64,000 nucleotides of DNA. Source: Streptomyces plumbidurans. Lineage in GTDB: Bacteria; Actinomycetota; Actinomycetes; Streptomycetales; Streptomycetaceae. Both the position numbers and the translations under genes were made by a program. Below, in pieces: positions 1 through 10,668 of this stretch; the first letter of the stretch is position 1, and every line of letters begins with the position of its first letter. The stretch spans positions 1 to 64,000 of the forward strand of contig NZ_JAFJSY010000002.1 in assembly GCF_019857225.1 (NCBI RefSeq), given 5' to 3'. The notes under the pieces are model-generated. The model saw nothing but the letters and a program-made list of their open reading frames with translations. It had not been told where the DNA came from and ran no database searches.

Positions 1-37
1 GGGGACCCTGTGGGAGAGTAGGACGCCGCCGAACAAT
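1..37 (+). rRNA. rrf: 5S ribosomal RNA, 3' end only
   Basis: The first bases match the 3' third of streptomycete 5S rRNA as I know it (the GTGGGAGAGTAGGACGCCGC stretch that closes the molecule). The gene starts before the window, so it is the last gene of an rRNA operon. The exact 3' end is uncertain by a few bases. Confidence 0.85.
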
Positions 38-42
38 CATTC

Positions 43-87
43 AAAGGGTTGGATCCTGAACTTCGGTTCGGGGTCCAACCCTTTTTT
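43..87 (+). terminator. Intrinsic terminator of the rRNA operon
   Basis: A hairpin with arms AAAGGGTTGGA and TCCAACCCTTT encloses a GC-rich loop and is followed by a run of six T. It lies directly after the 5S rRNA end, as expected for an rRNA operon terminator. Confidence 0.85.
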
Positions 88-133
88 GTTGTGCGTCACT
101 TGAAGTTCACGTTGCGCAACAACGATCCTGCGC

Positions 134-811
134 ATGGGTACTGCTGCAATGCTCAGGGCCGCCGGTGTCGGGCTCGGTGACGAGGTCGTCGTACCGGCCT
201 TCGGGAACGTCGAAGTGGCCGAGGCCGTGGCCATGGCCGGAGCGCTGCCGGTGTTCGCCGACATAGATCCGGTGTCGTACTGCATCGATCCTGCCGCCGT
301 TGAGCTGGCCTTGACGCCGCGGACGGCGGCTGTCGTCGTCGTGCACCGCTTCGGGCGGCCGGCCGACATCGCGCGGCTGCACGAGGTGGGTCGGCGGCAC
401 GGGCTTCTGGTGCTGGAGCAGGGCGAGTCCGAAGTGCCGTACGGCGAGGTGGCTCAGCGTCGGGAGCGGGCTGCTTATCTCGACGCCAAGCTGCGGGGTG
501 TGCGGACGCCCGACGGGGGTGACGGGCACACCTATCAGCAGTACGTCGTGCGGGTGCCGGGCAATGGGCGCCCGGACCGGGACGCTTTCGCCCGGGCCGT
601 GCGGGCCAAGGGAGTTGAGGTGCGGGTACCGGTGAAGACCCCGGTGCACCGGCTGCCGGAATTTCGCCGGTGCGTGTCGCTGCCGGAGACCGAGCGGGCC
701 GCCGACGAGACCCTCGCGCTGCCCGTGGACGCCGTGTTGACGAAGCGGGACATGCAGCGGATCGTCGGCGCCTGCAATGCGCTGGGCGGACTGCTTCAGC
801 CGGCCTTCTGA
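134..811 (+). CDS. Shortened DegT/DnrJ/EryC1/StrS-type aminotransferase-like protein, probably inactive
   Basis: The 225-residue product resembles sugar aminotransferases of the DegT family, which normally have about 370 residues. The first residues (GTAAML ... GVGLGDEVVVPAF) match the cofactor-binding start of the large domain, but about 50 residues that usually precede them are absent. After VLEQGESEVP the sequence jumps straight to the C-terminal small domain (GDGHTYQQYVVRVP). The segment that carries the pyridoxal-phosphate lysine is therefore missing. No convincing ribosome binding site precedes the ATG, and an in-frame TGA lies at 101-103. It stands alone between the rRNA operon and tRNA-Thr. 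It is either a decayed gene or a lysine-less relative with another role. Confidence 0.6.
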   Translation: MGTAAMLRAAGVGLGDEVVVPAFGNVEVAEAVAMAGALPVFADIDPVSYCIDPAAVELALTPRTAAVVVVHRFGRPADIARLHEVGRRHGLLVLEQGESEVPYGEVAQRRERAAYLDAKLRGVRTPDGGDGHTYQQYVVRVPGNGRPDRDAFARAVRAKGVEVRVPVKTPVHRLPEFRRCVSLPETERAADETLALPVDAVLTKRDMQRIVGACNALGGLLQPAF

Positions 812-837
812 ACCGCCTTTACCGCTGAACGACGTGG

Positions 838-867
838 TTGGGAGCAGGAGTCCGATCGGGGTATGAT
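838..867 (+). promoter_or_regulatory. Promoter of tRNA-Thr
   Basis: TTGGGA at 838-843 and TATGAT at 862-867 are separated by 18 bases and lie about 40 bases before the tRNA, a good match to the principal streptomycete sigma factor promoter. Confidence 0.6.
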
Positions 868-907
868 CTATCGCGTCGCTGCGAGGCACACCTCGAAAAG
901 GCGACAG

Positions 908-980
908 GCCCCTATAGCTCAGTCGGTAGAGCGTCTCCATGGTAAGGAGAAGGTCAACGGTTCGATTCCGTTTGGGGGCT
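908..980 (+). tRNA. tRNA-Thr (anticodon GGT)
   Basis: The 73-base cloverleaf folds completely: the acceptor stem pairs GCCCCTA with TGGGGGC, the D arm is GCTC...GAGC, the anticodon stem is TCTCC/GGAGA around loop ATGGTAA with anticodon GGT (reads ACC), and the T arm is AACGG-TTCGATT-CCGTT. The CCA end is not encoded. Confidence 0.95.
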
Positions 981-987
981 TCGAGCA

Positions 988-1019
988 AAAAGGCCCCGCC
1001 CAATTGGGCGGGGCCTTTT
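988..1019 (+). terminator. Terminator after tRNA-Thr, bidirectional
   Basis: A perfect GC-rich inverted repeat (AAAAGGCCCCGCCCA with TGGGCGGGGCCTTTT, two-base loop) is flanked by A on the left and T on the right. It can end the tRNA transcript and the converging osaC transcript. Confidence 0.85.
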
Positions 1020-1035
1020 GGTGTTTGTGGGTCCC

Positions 1036-3789
1036 TCAGTCCTTGTGGAGGCCGGGTACGCGCATCGCCAGGATGGCCATGTCGTCCGACGGGGCGTCGG
1101 AGGCGAAGCGCTCCACCGCGCGCATGATGCGTGCCGCGACCGCGCCGGCGGTCAGGCCCGTGCAGGTGGTCAGGACGTCCGCCAGGCCGTCGTCGCCCAA
1201 CATGCGCGTGCCCTCGCGGCGCTCCGTGACGCCGTCCGTGACGCACAGGAGGACGTCGCCCGGGTCGAGGGTGACCGTCTGCTCGTAGAGCTCCAGGTCG
1301 TCCATGACGCCGAGCAGGGGCTGGGGTTCGGCGGCGGGTTCGACCGTGCCGTCCTGGCGCAGGCGCAGCGGGAGCGGGTGCCCGGCGCACACCACCTTGA
1401 GCTCGGCGCTGCCGTCCTCCTGTGGCCTCAACTCGCCGTAGAGAAGCGTCAGGAAGCGGCTGCGGGCGCCCTCGTCGAGAATGGCCGAGTTCAGTCGCTC
1501 CAGCACCGCCGGGCCGCTGAGGCCCTCGCGGGCCAGCAGGCGCAGGGCGTGCCGGGCGAGGCCGGTGACCGCGGCCGCGTTGGGGCCCGTACCGCAGACG
1601 TCGCCGATGGCGAAGCCGTAGGCGCCGTCGCTGATCGGGAAGAGGTCGTAGAAGTCACCGCCGACCTCGTTGCCCTCGCCGGCCGCGCGGTAGATGACCT
1701 CGACCTCGACGCCGTCGATCAGGGGCAGTTCGGGCGGCAGGAGGCTGCGCTGGAGGGACTGGCTGATGGCCGTGCGCTCGGAGTAGAGGCGGGCGTTGTC
1801 CAGGGCCAGGGCGGCCCTGCGGCTCAAGTCCTCGGCCAGTTCCAGGATTTCCTGGCGGAAGTGCTCGTCGGTGGGCTTGCCGAGGGTCAGCATGCCGATG
1901 ACGCGGTTACGGGCCACCAGGGGGAGGACGACGGTCTCGCCGCCCACCGCGGAGGCCGTGGCGAGCGTGGGGCCGATACCCGAGGCGATCTGGTGGGTGG
2001 GGCCGCCACTGAGGCCCAGGCTGCGCATGGAGCTGCGCAGGGCCGCCTGGTGGGCGACCTCACCGGGGGCCGTCCAGACGCGGGCGCCGGGGGTCGGCAC
2101 CGGGTCCGGCGGGGGGACCTTGGAGAGCAACGACTTGATGCCGTCGATGAGTTCCTCGTCCTCGTGCAGGACGTACGAGAGATACGGCTCGGAGGCCTGG
2201 TCGGCGATGGTGTAGACGGCGCACCAGGTGGCGAGGGTGGGGACCGTCATCTGGGCCATGAGCGCGAGGGTCTGGTCGCGGTCCAGGGTGCCGGCCAGCA
2301 GGTCGGAGGCTTCGACGAGGAAGCTCAGGGAGCCTCGGCGCAGGCGTTCCAGTTCGCCGAGGCGGGCCGACTCGACGGCCAACGCGATGCGGTCGGCGGC
2401 GAATTGGAGGCGCAGGGCCTCCTCGTTGGAGTATCTCCCGGCGCCTTCGGCCGCGACGCCGAGGGAGCCGGTGAGTCGTCCCTCGACCTTCAGGGGGACC
2501 GTGACGACGGAGCGCATGCCCGTGCCGTTGAGGAGCGGGACGGCGCCCGGAACGGCCATGAGGTCGTCGTGGACGGCCGGCATGCGGGCCGAGCCGTAGC
2601 GGCCGGGGCCCGCTTCCACGGGCACGCGCGCGAAGCGCTGACGGGCGGAGGGCAGGCCGGTGGAGGCGCGGACCTCCAGCTCCGTTTCGTCGTCGGTCGC
2701 GAGGAGCAGGAAGGCCGAGTCCGCGTCGAGCATGTCGCGGGCGCGCTCCACGGTGCGCTGCAGGAGGCCGTCGAGGTCGTCGGGGGCGGGGGAGCCGATG
2801 AACACCTCGAACGGGTCGCTGCTCTGCCCCTCGGCGTTGCTGACGGCGTCCGACGAGGGCATGCGCAACGGGCTCTGCAGTACGGCCCGTTCGTGGTCCC
2901 GGACGAGCAGACAGACCGTGGACGGCTCGCCGTCGGTGTCGCGGACGCGCAGGTGTGAGGCGTAGACCGGGGTGACGCGGCCGTTGGCGCCCCTTATGCC
3001 GTAACTGCCTTCCCAGCGCGAGAGTTGGAGGGCCTCCACGATGCCCGTGCTGGTGCCCGGGGTGTGCGGCCAGGCGGCGAAATCGGTGAGGGGCTTGCCG
3101 GTGACCTGCTCGGCCGCGTAGCCGAAGATTTCTTCCGCGTCCTCGTTCCAGGCGGTGATGGCGCCTGTGCGGTCGATCTGGATTACCGCGACGCGCACCC
3201 GGCCGTCGGCGACCGGGAGGAGGGCGGAGGGCAGGGACGGGCCGGCGGCGCGGGTGCCGACCGCGCGTGCGGGGAGGTCCAGCTGGAACCAGACCTGCTT
3301 GTGCGTGGAGGTGTACTCGACGCCCCAGCGGCCCGCCAGCGCCGCGCACAGCTGGAGGCCGCGGCCGCCCTCGCGGTCGGGGCTGCCCATGTTGACGGGG
3401 GAGCCCTGGAGGGGGATCTCACGTTCCGGGTAGCGGTCGGCGACCTCGATCCGTACCCCTTCGTCACTGCGCAGGCACAGAACGTCGGCGGAGGTGCCCG
3501 CGTGCACGACGGCGTTGGTGACCAGCTCGCTGGTGAGCACGACGGCGTCGTCGACGATGTCGGCGAACCCCCAGCCCTGGAGGGTGTCGCGGACGAAGGA
3601 GCGGGCGGTCGCGACCGATCGCCCCACGGGCTCGAAGCTGGCGGCCGCACGCGCGGTGATCACAGAACTCCTCGTCCGGTTGTCGGCGGGCAGGGCTGAC
3701 TGGCCGACCGGCTCGTGCCGCTGATGCGGCAGAGCGCCCGTCGGCCGGGGGTCCGGGGGCTGTCCCCCCGGGATCAGTCCGGTGGTCAT
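1036..3789 (-). CDS. osaC: OsaC-type multidomain regulator: anti-sigma kinase fold, PAS, GAF, PP2C phosphatase
   Basis: The 917-residue protein matches OsaC, which in Streptomyces coelicolor is needed to bring sigma-B activity back down after osmotic stress. Domain order: an RsbW-like ATPase fold near residues 35-165 with N-box SELVTNAVVHAG; a PAS domain near 195-310 (ITAWNEDAEEIFGY); two GAF-like regions near 345-680; and a SpoIIE/PP2C phosphatase from about 710 to the end (EVGGDFYDLF, GDVCGTGPNAA, DGVTERR, APSDDMAILA). I chose the ATG at 3787-3789 because GGAGGGG lies 10-12 bases before it; an open frame with an earlier ATG extends to 3873. It diverges from osaA, as in S. coelicolor. Combining a kinase fold with a phosphatase in one chain suggests it resets partner-switching proteins in both directions. 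Confidence 0.9.
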   Translation of the reverse strand: MTTGLIPGGQPPDPRPTGALPHQRHEPVGQSALPADNRTRSSVITARAAASFEPVGRSVATARSFVRDTLQGWGFADIVDDAVVLTSELVTNAVVHAGTSADVLCLRSDEGVRIEVADRYPEREIPLQGSPVNMGSPDREGGRGLQLCAALAGRWGVEYTSTHKQVWFQLDLPARAVGTRAAGPSLPSALLPVADGRVRVAVIQIDRTGAITAWNEDAEEIFGYAAEQVTGKPLTDFAAWPHTPGTSTGIVEALQLSRWEGSYGIRGANGRVTPVYASHLRVRDTDGEPSTVCLLVRDHERAVLQSPLRMPSSDAVSNAEGQSSDPFEVFIGSPAPDDLDGLLQRTVERARDMLDADSAFLLLATDDETELEVRASTGLPSARQRFARVPVEAGPGRYGSARMPAVHDDLMAVPGAVPLLNGTGMRSVVTVPLKVEGRLTGSLGVAAEGAGRYSNEEALRLQFAADRIALAVESARLGELERLRRGSLSFLVEASDLLAGTLDRDQTLALMAQMTVPTLATWCAVYTIADQASEPYLSYVLHEDEELIDGIKSLLSKVPPPDPVPTPGARVWTAPGEVAHQAALRSSMRSLGLSGGPTHQIASGIGPTLATASAVGGETVVLPLVARNRVIGMLTLGKPTDEHFRQEILELAEDLSRRAALALDNARLYSERTAISQSLQRSLLPPELPLIDGVEVEVIYRAAGEGNEVGGDFYDLFPISDGAYGFAIGDVCGTGPNAAAVTGLARHALRLLAREGLSGPAVLERLNSAILDEGARSRFLTLLYGELRPQEDGSAELKVVCAGHPLPLRLRQDGTVEPAAEPQPLLGVMDDLELYEQTVTLDPGDVLLCVTDGVTERREGTRMLGDDGLADVLTTCTGLTAGAVAARIMRAVERFASDAPSDDMAILAMRVPGLHKD

Positions 3790-4095
3790 GGTCCGGCCGC
3801 CCCTCCGATGCCCGCTCGTCTCGTACCACCGCCCAGGCCGGACGGACCGGCGCGGCTGGACAGCCGCATGCAAGGTTACTTACCTTCGCGGTCCATGCGG
3901 ATGCCGGTCTGCAGTGTTTCCGCCCAGAGGGTGTGCGGACGATGTGCGAAGCTGCCGAACTGTTATGGCCGGGTTCAAGCAGGGTGAAACACTGGGCAAG
4001 CTTCTTGTGAAGGTCCGGACAGGCCGAGTGACTTCCGTACGCAGTGGGCAGCAGCCCGTGGTGCGGCCTGGTATATCCGGCAGAAATACCCAGCA

Positions 4096-4122
4096 GTACC
4101 TGGTACGGCCAACGGTAGTACC
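4096..4122. promoter_or_regulatory. GTACC/GGTAC half-site cluster in the osaC-osaA divergent region
   Basis: The 374-base gap between the osaC and osaA starts holds no gene. Within it lie GTACC-T-GGTAC at 4096-4106 and a further GTACC at 4118-4122, 42-68 bases before osaA. The spacing suggests a protein-binding site or promoter element, but no regulator is assigned. Confidence 0.3.
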
Positions 4123-4163
4123 GGAACACAGCAGTAACGGTCGACCCCTGCGGGAGGGACACA

Positions 4164-7100
4164 GTGGAGTCTGGCGAAGCGACGCGGGGCACTAAAACGC
4201 GCGCGAAAGGCGGACAGTCCCTGAACAACCAGCGCAAACCGCGCGGCGGAACCACCGCGGTGGACACGGCGGCCATGAACCGACTGCTGGCGGCCCTTGT
4301 GGCGATGCGTGACGGGAACTTCCGAAAGCGGCTCACGGTGTCCGGCGACGGCGTGATGTCGGAGATTGCCGCGGTTTTCAACGAGGTGGCCGACCGCAAT
4401 CTGCATCTGACGAACGAGCTATCCCGAGTACGGCGCATGGTCGGCCGCGAGGGCAAGCTCACGGAGCGGCTCGACGCGGGCGCCTATGAGGGTTCCTGGG
4501 CCGCCGCGATCGACGCCTCCAACGCGCTCGTGGACGACCTCGTACGCCCCGTCTCCGAGGTCGGGCGGGTACTGACCGCGGTGGCCGAGGGTGACCTGTC
4601 GCCGCGCATGGAGCTGCGGACGCAGGCGCAGGACGGCACCGGGCATCCGCTGCGCGGGGAGTTCCTCAAGGTCGGCCGTACGGTCAACAACCTCGTCGAC
4701 CAGCTGTCGACGTTCACCGACGAGGTCACCCGGGTGGCCAGCGAGGTGGGCACCGAGGGCAAGCTGGGCGGTCAGGCACGCGTGCGTGGCATGTCGGGTT
4801 CGTGGAAGGACCTCACGGACTCCGTCAACACGATGGCGTACCGGCTGACGGCGCAGGTGCGGGACATCGCCCTGGTGACGACGGCGGTGGCCAAGGGTGA
4901 TCTGTCCCGGAAGGTCACGGTTCACGTGGCCGGCGAGATGCTGGAGCTGAAGAACACCGTCAACACGATGGTGGACCAGCTGTCGTCGTTCTCCTCCGAG
5001 GTGACGCGAGTCGCGCGCGAGGTGGGCACCGAGGGCGAGCTCGGCGGCCAGGCGCAGGTGCCGGGTGTGGCGGGCGTGTGGAAGGACCTCACCGATTCGG
5101 TGAACCTCATGGCCGGCAACCTCACGGCCCAGGTGCGCGGGATCTCCCAGGTCACCACCGCGGTCGCCAACGGTGATCTGTCGCAGAAGGTGACCGTTTC
5201 GGCGCGCGGCGAGGTCGCGCAGCTCGCGGACACGATCAACCAGATGACCGAGACGCTGCGGATCTTCGCGGACGAGGTCACGCGTGTGGCCAACGAGGTC
5301 GGCGCCGCCGGACAGCTGGGCGGCCAGGCGAACGTGCCGGGCGCCGCGGGGACGTGGAAGGACCTGACGGACTCCGTCAACACGGTGTTCCGGAATCTCA
5401 CCACACAGGTGAGGGACATCGCCGCCGTGACGACGGCCGTGGCCAACGGTGACCTGTCGCAGAAGGTCACCGTCGACGTGGCCGGCGAGATGCTGGAGCT
5501 GAAGAACACCGTCAACGGCATGGTGGACCAGCTGTCGTCCTTCGGTTCCGAGGTCACGCGCGTGGCGCGCGAGGTCGGTGTCGAGGGTGAGCTGGGCGGC
5601 CAGGCGCAGGTGCCCGGTGCGGCCGGTACGTGGAAGGACTTGACCGACTCGGTCAACACTGCATTCCGCAACCTCACCGGTCAGGTCCGCAACATCGCCC
5701 AGGTGACGACGGCCGTGGCCAACGGTGATCTGTCGCAGAAGGTCACCGTCGACGTCTCCGGCGAGATGCTCCAGCTGAAGAACACCGTGAACACGATGGT
5801 GGACCAGCTGTCGTCCTTCGCCGACCAGGTGACCCGGATGGCCCGGGACGTGGGGACGGAGGGCCGCCTGGGCGGGCAGGCCGTCGTACCGGGCGTCGCC
5901 GGTACGTGGAAGGAGCTCACCGACTCCGTCAACGGCATGGCCGGGAACCTGACGGCCCAGGTGCGCAACATCGCCCAGGTGACCACCGCGGTCGCGCGCG
6001 GTGATCTGTCGCAGAAGATCGACGTGGACGCGCGCGGGGAGATCCTGGAGCTGAAGAACACCATCAACACGATGGTCGACCAGCTCTCCGGGTTCGCCGA
6101 CCAGGTGACCCGCGTGGCCCGCGAGGTGGGCACCGAGGGCCGCCTCGGCGGTCAGGCGCAGGTGCCCGGCGTCGCGGGTGTGTGGCGGGATCTGACGGAT
6201 TCCGTGAACGGCATGGCCGGGAACCTGACGGCCCAGGTGCGCAACATCGCCCAGGTCGCCACCGCGGTGGCCCGCGGTGACCTGTCCCAGAAGATCACCG
6301 TGGACGCGCGCGGGGAGATCCTGGAGCTGAAGAACACCTTGAACACGATGGTCGACCAGCTGTCGTCGTTCGCGGAGGAGGTCACCAGGGTCGCCCGTGA
6401 GGTGGGCACGGAGGGCCAGCTCGGCGGTCAGGCCGAGGTCCAGGGCGTCTCCGGCACCTGGAAGGACCTCACGCAGTCCGTGAACTTCATGGCGAACAAC
6501 CTGACCATCCAGGTGCGCAACATCGCCGAGGTCACGACCGCGGTCGCCAAGGGCGACCTGTCGAAGAAGATCACTGTTGACGCGAAGGGCGAGATTCTTG
6601 AACTCGTCACGACGGTCAACACGATGGTTGATCAGCTGTCCAGCTTCGCCGAGCAGGTGACCCGGGTGGCCCGCGAGGTGGGCACCGAGGGCATCCTGGG
6701 CGGCCAGGCGCACGTGCCGGGCGTCGTCGGCATCTGGAAGGACCTCAGCGACAACGTCAACCTCATGGCCAAGAACCTGACCGTGCAGGTGCGCAACATC
6801 TCCCAGGTCGCGGCGGCGGTCGCCAACGGCGACCTGACGCGGACGGTGACGATCGAGGCGCGCGGCGAGGTCGCGCAGCTCGCCGACACCTTCAACACCA
6901 TGGTCAAGACGCTGAGTTCGTTCGCCGACCAGGTCACCAAGGTGGCCCGCGAGGTGGGCACGGACGGCATCCTCGGCGGCCAGGCGCACGTACCGGGTGT
7001 GGCCGGTACGTGGAAGGACCTCACCGAGTCCGTGAACCAGATGGCGTCCAACCTGACCGGTCAGGTGCGCAACATCGCCATGGTCACCACGGCCATCGCC

Positions 7101-9632
7101 AAGGGTGACTTGACCAAGAAGATCGACATTGACGCCCGCGGCGAGATCCTCGAACTCAAGACGACGATCAACACGATGGTTGATCAGCTGTCCAGCTTCG
7201 CCGAGGAGGTCACCCGAGTCGCCCGCGAGGTGGGCACGGAGGGGCAGCTCGGCGGCCAGGCACGCGTGCGTGACGTCGACGGAACCTGGCGCGACCTCAC
7301 CGAGTCCGTGAACGAGATGGCCGGGAACCTCACCCGGCAGGTGCGCGCCATCGCGCGCGTGGCGACCGCGGTGACCCGTGGCGACCTGAACCTGAAGATC
7401 GACGTCGACGCGTCCGGCGAGATCCAGGAACTGCAGGACTACATCAACAAGATGATCGCCAACCTGCGCGACACCACCATCGCCAATAAGGAGCAGGACT
7501 GGCTCAAGGGCAACCTCGCCCGTATCTCGGCGCTGATGCAGGGCCGCCGCGACCTGCAGGACGTCGCCTCGCTGATCATGAGCGAGCTGACGCCGGTGGT
7601 CTCGGCGCAGCACGGCGCGTTCTTCGTGGCCATGCCCCTGGTGGACGGCAAGGACCTGAGCGCCGAGAGCGAGGACGCGTACGAACTGCGCATGCTGGGG
7701 TCGTACGGCTACTCGATCGGCTCCATGCCGACGTCCTTCCGCCCGGGTGAGGCGCTGATCGGGACGGCCGCGGAGGAGAAGCGCACGATCCTGGTGGAGA
7801 ACGCGCCCAGCGGCTATCTGAAGATCGCCTCCGGCCTCGGCGAGGCGCCGCCGGCGCAGGTGATCGTCCTTCCCGTGCTGTTCGAGGGCAAGGTGCTCGG
7901 CATCATCGAACTGGCCTCCTTCACGCCGTTCACGCAGATCCAGCGGGACTTCCTCAACCAGATCGCCGAGATGATCGCGACCAGCGTCAACACCATCTCG
8001 GTGAACACCAAGACGGAGCAGCTGCTGAAGCAGTCGCAGGAGCTGACCGAGCAACTGCGCGAGCGCTCGGCGGAGTTGGAGAACCGGCAGAAGGCCCTCC
8101 AGGCGTCCAACGCCGAACTGGAGGAGAAGGCCGAGCTGCTGGCCCAGCAGAACCGCGACATCGAGGTGAAGAACACCGAGATCGAGGAGGCGCGCCAGGT
8201 CCTGGAGGAGCGCGCCGAACAGCTCGCGGTCTCCATGCGCTACAAGAGCGAGTTCCTGGCCAACATGTCGCACGAGCTGCGTACGCCGCTCAACTCGCTG
8301 CTGATCCTGGCCAAGTTGCTCGCCGACAACGCGGACGCCAACCTCACCCCGAAGCAGGTCGAGTTCGCCGAGACGATCCACGGCGCGGGTTCCGACCTGC
8401 TCCAGCTGATCAACGACATCCTCGACCTGTCGAAGGTGGAGGCGGGCAAGATGGACGTCTCCCCGACGCGTATCGCGCTCGTCCAGCTCGTCGACTACGT
8501 GGAGGCCACCTTCCGGCCGCTGACCGCGGAGAAGGGCCTGGACCTGTCCGTACGGGTCTCTCCGGAGCTGCCCGCCACCCTGCACACCGACGAGCAGCGG
8601 TTGCTCCAGGTGCTGCGGAACCTGCTGTCCAACGCGGTGAAGTTCACCGACTCCGGCTCGGTCGAGCTGGTGATCCGGCCGGCCGGGCGGGACGTCCCCG
8701 GGAGGATCAAGGAACAGCTCCTCGAGGCCGGTTCGATGAGCGATCCGGACGCGGACCTGATCGCGTTCTCGGTGACCGACACCGGTATCGGCATCGCCGC
8801 CAGCAAGATGCGGGTGATCTTCGAGGCGTTCAAGCAGGCGGACGGCACGACCAGCCGCAAGTACGGCGGCACCGGCCTCGGGCTGTCGATCTCCCGGGAG
8901 ATCGCCCAGTTGCTCGGCGGTGAGATCCACGCGCAGAGCGAGCCGGGACGGGGATCGACGTTCACGCTGTATTTGCCACTGCATCCGAGCGAACTGCCCC
9001 CGCAGGGTTATCAGCAGGCCCTGCCGACCCTGAACGCGGGCGATCTGGTGGCCTCCGCGGACCTGGCCCAGATCTCCGAGGCGGAGATCGAGACGCCGGC
9101 CGAGGTGAAGTCGTACCGCGAGACGCAGAACGGCGCCGCCGCGCTCTTCAGGCGCCGCCGCAGGAGCGGCCTGGACGCGGACGGACCGGCCTCGTCGGAG
9201 CAGTGGCCGTCCCAGGACCAGGACGCGGAGTCGCAGCCGCACCGGGGCATCCGCTTCGGTGGCCAGAAGGTGCTCATCGTCGACGACGACATCCGTAACG
9301 TGTTCGCGCTGACCAGTGTCCTGGAGCAGCACGGGCTGTCCGTGCTGTACGCCGAGAACGGTCGCGAGGGCATCGAGGTCCTGGAGCAGCACGACGACGT
9401 GGCGGTCGTCCTGATGGACATCATGATGCCCGAGATGGATGGATATGCGACGACGACGGCGATCCGCAGGATGCCGCAGTTCGCGGGTCTGCCGATCATC
9501 GCGTTGACCGCCAAGGCAATGAAGGGAGACCGGGAGAAGGCGATCGAGTCCGGCGCGTCCGACTATGTGACCAAGCCGGTCGATCCCGATCACCTTCTGT
9601 CCGTGATGGAACAGTGGATGCGAGGGGAGTGA
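4164..9632 (+). CDS. osaA: OsaA-type osmosensing hybrid histidine kinase with a poly-HAMP array
   Basis: The 1822-residue protein matches OsaA, the osmosensor kinase paired with OsaB in S. coelicolor. The start is GTG with GGGAGGG five bases upstream. From about residue 35 to 1105 it is a chain of about twelve HAMP-like units of roughly 92 residues, each with a signature such as [12 protein letters not shown] and a following [16 protein letters not shown] helix. A GAF domain follows (about 1125-1280), then a coiled coil (about 1283-1356), a HisKA domain with phospho-acceptor His1370 in [10 protein letters not shown], an ATPase domain ([25 protein letters not shown]), and a C-terminal receiver with Asp1752 in [15 protein letters not shown]. 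No membrane segment is visible, so it should be cytoplasmic. The repeated HAMP units recall fungal group III osmosensor kinases. Confidence 0.95.
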   Translation: MESGEATRGTKTRAKGGQSLNNQRKPRGGTTAVDTAAMNRLLAALVAMRDGNFRKRLTVSGDGVMSEIAAVFNEVADRNLHLTNELSRVRRMVGREGKLTERLDAGAYEGSWAAAIDASNALVDDLVRPVSEVGRVLTAVAEGDLSPRMELRTQAQDGTGHPLRGEFLKVGRTVNNLVDQLSTFTDEVTRVASEVGTEGKLGGQARVRGMSGSWKDLTDSVNTMAYRLTAQVRDIALVTTAVAKGDLSRKVTVHVAGEMLELKNTVNTMVDQLSSFSSEVTRVAREVGTEGELGGQAQVPGVAGVWKDLTDSVNLMAGNLTAQVRGISQVTTAVANGDLSQKVTVSARGEVAQLADTINQMTETLRIFADEVTRVANEVGAAGQLGGQANVPGAAGTWKDLTDSVNTVFRNLTTQVRDIAAVTTAVANGDLSQKVTVDVAGEMLELKNTVNGMVDQLSSFGSEVTRVAREVGVEGELGGQAQVPGAAGTWKDLTDSVNTAFRNLTGQVRNIAQVTTAVANGDLSQKVTVDVSGEMLQLKNTVNTMVDQLSSFADQVTRMARDVGTEGRLGGQAVVPGVAGTWKELTDSVNGMAGNLTAQVRNIAQVTTAVARGDLSQKIDVDARGEILELKNTINTMVDQLSGFADQVTRVAREVGTEGRLGGQAQVPGVAGVWRDLTDSVNGMAGNLTAQVRNIAQVATAVARGDLSQKITVDARGEILELKNTLNTMVDQLSSFAEEVTRVAREVGTEGQLGGQAEVQGVSGTWKDLTQSVNFMANNLTIQVRNIAEVTTAVAKGDLSKKITVDAKGEILELVTTVNTMVDQLSSFAEQVTRVAREVGTEGILGGQAHVPGVVGIWKDLSDNVNLMAKNLTVQVRNISQVAAAVANGDLTRTVTIEARGEVAQLADTFNTMVKTLSSFADQVTKVAREVGTDGILGGQAHVPGVAGTWKDLTESVNQMASNLTGQVRNIAMVTTAIAKGDLTKKIDIDARGEILELKTTINTMVDQLSSFAEEVTRVAREVGTEGQLGGQARVRDVDGTWRDLTESVNEMAGNLTRQVRAIARVATAVTRGDLNLKIDVDASGEIQELQDYINKMIANLRDTTIANKEQDWLKGNLARISALMQGRRDLQDVASLIMSELTPVVSAQHGAFFVAMPLVDGKDLSAESEDAYELRMLGSYGYSIGSMPTSFRPGEALIGTAAEEKRTILVENAPSGYLKIASGLGEAPPAQVIVLPVLFEGKVLGIIELASFTPFTQIQRDFLNQIAEMIATSVNTISVNTKTEQLLKQSQELTEQLRERSAELENRQKALQASNAELEEKAELLAQQNRDIEVKNTEIEEARQVLEERAEQLAVSMRYKSEFLANMSHELRTPLNSLLILAKLLADNADANLTPKQVEFAETIHGAGSDLLQLINDILDLSKVEAGKMDVSPTRIALVQLVDYVEATFRPLTAEKGLDLSVRVSPELPATLHTDEQRLLQVLRNLLSNAVKFTDSGSVELVIRPAGRDVPGRIKEQLLEAGSMSDPDADLIAFSVTDTGIGIAASKMRVIFEAFKQADGTTSRKYGGTGLGLSISREIAQLLGGEIHAQSEPGRGSTFTLYLPLHPSELPPQGYQQALPTLNAGDLVASADLAQISEAEIETPAEVKSYRETQNGAAALFRRRRRSGLDADGPASSEQWPSQDQDAESQPHRGIRFGGQKVLIVDDDIRNVFALTSVLEQHGLSVLYAENGREGIEVLEQHDDVAVVLMDIMMPEMDGYATTTAIRRMPQFAGLPIIALTAKAMKGDREKAIESGASDYVTKPVDPDHLLSVMEQWMRGE
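4560..7430 (+). repeat. About 276-bp tandem coding repeats (HAMP units of osaA)
   Basis: Within osaA, DNA encoding the HAMP units recurs every 276 bases or so, with strongly conserved stretches such as those for [17 protein letters not shown] and [11 protein letters not shown]. Eleven clear units are present plus one degenerate unit before them. Such repeats can recombine to change unit number. Confidence 0.85.
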
Positions 9633-9876
9633 CGGGAACCATCGAGGTTCACTCGGAGTTGCTGACTGAGTGTGGCCGATGCCGTGTAGAAGTACGGGAT
9701 TCGGGGAACCTTCTGGTCTCCCGGTCCGTTTCTGCTACGTGCACAGTGACATCGCGGTGACAGGGTGTGGCGACGGGCAGGGTGCGGCTACGATGACCGG
9801 CACAAGGACGGGCGGCGAAAGGGAGTCGTCCCAAGGGGCGGCACCCGGTGCACAGCCGGGGCGAGGAGGGCGGGCC

Positions 9877-10557
9877 ATGGTGCAGAAGGCCAAGATCCTC
9901 CTGGTCGATGACCGGCCGGAGAATCTGCTGGCGCTGGAGGCCATCCTCTCTGCGCTCGATCAGACACTGGTGCGGGCATCGTCCGGGGAGGAAGCGCTCA
10001 AAGCACTGCTCACGGACGACTTCGCGGTCATTCTGCTGGACGTCCAGATGCCGGGAATGGACGGTTTCGAAACGGCCGCCCACATCAAGCGCCGAGAACG
10101 GACGCGGGACATCCCGATCATCTTCCTCACCGCGATCAACCACGGCCCCCACCACACGTTCCGTGGGTATGCGGCCGGCGCGGTGGACTACATCTCCAAG
10201 CCGTTCGACCCGTGGGTGCTGCGCGCGAAGGTCTCCGTCTTCGTCGAGCTGTACATGAAGAACTGCCAGCTCCGGGAGCAGGCGGCGCTGCTGCGGCTGC
10301 AGTTGGAGGGCGGCGGCAAGGCCGCGGTCGGCGACGTCAAGGAGCCCGCCGGGCTGCTCGCGGAGCTCTCGGCGCGGCTCGCGGCGGTCGAGGAGCAGGC
10401 CGAGGCACTGTCCAAGCAGCTCGACGACGAGTCGGCGGACGCGGCGGCCGTGGCCACCGCGGCCCATCTCGAACGCAAACTCACGGGATTGCGGCGGGCG
10501 CTGGACGCCCTGGAGCCAGGGGCCGGCAACACATCGTCGGTGTCCTCGCAGAACTGA
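9877..10557 (+). CDS. osaB: OsaB-type response regulator with a coiled-coil output
   Basis: The 226-residue protein has a complete receiver domain (acidic pair D11/D12, phospho-acceptor Asp55 in VILLDVQMPGMDGF, Lys108 in YISKPFD). A C-terminal half rich in Ala, Glu and Leu is predicted to form coiled coils. No DNA-binding domain is visible, which fits OsaB of S. coelicolor, where loss blocks growth and development under osmotic stress. The ATG at 9877 is chosen because GAGGAGGG lies six bases upstream; an upstream in-frame extension looks non-coding. The 244-base gap after osaA implies its own promoter. The likely phosphodonor is OsaA next door. Confidence 0.92.
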   Translation: MVQKAKILLVDDRPENLLALEAILSALDQTLVRASSGEEALKALLTDDFAVILLDVQMPGMDGFETAAHIKRRERTRDIPIIFLTAINHGPHHTFRGYAAGAVDYISKPFDPWVLRAKVSVFVELYMKNCQLREQAALLRLQLEGGGKAAVGDVKEPAGLLAELSARLAAVEEQAEALSKQLDDESADAAAVATAAHLERKLTGLRRALDALEPGAGNTSSVSSQN

Positions 10558-10668
10558 CGTGGCGGCGCGGACCAGTTGCGCATGAGGACGCGTCAGTTCC
10601 GCGCCCCCTTCAGGGCGACACGAACGGGTGAAGCAGTGGGCACACGTGTCCATCGGCGTCTCCACCGG

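Noticed and set aside
91..133. Frameshift that joins an N-terminal part (reading frame from 91) to the DegT-like gene
   Set aside because: The upstream frame gives only about 15 residues of no recognised family after the rRNA terminator, so a frameshifted longer gene is not supported.
4084..4089. GGGTAT on the minus strand as a sigma-B -10 box for osaC
   Set aside because: No matching upstream GNNT at the required spacing was found, and it is 295 bases from the osaC start. The match is too weak.
4419..9593. A 1724-residue open frame on the minus strand opposite osaA
   Set aside because: It is the antisense shadow of osaA. Its product has the Arg/His/Leu/Gly composition typical of antisense frames in GC-rich genes, no family motifs, and osaA itself has full kinase domains.
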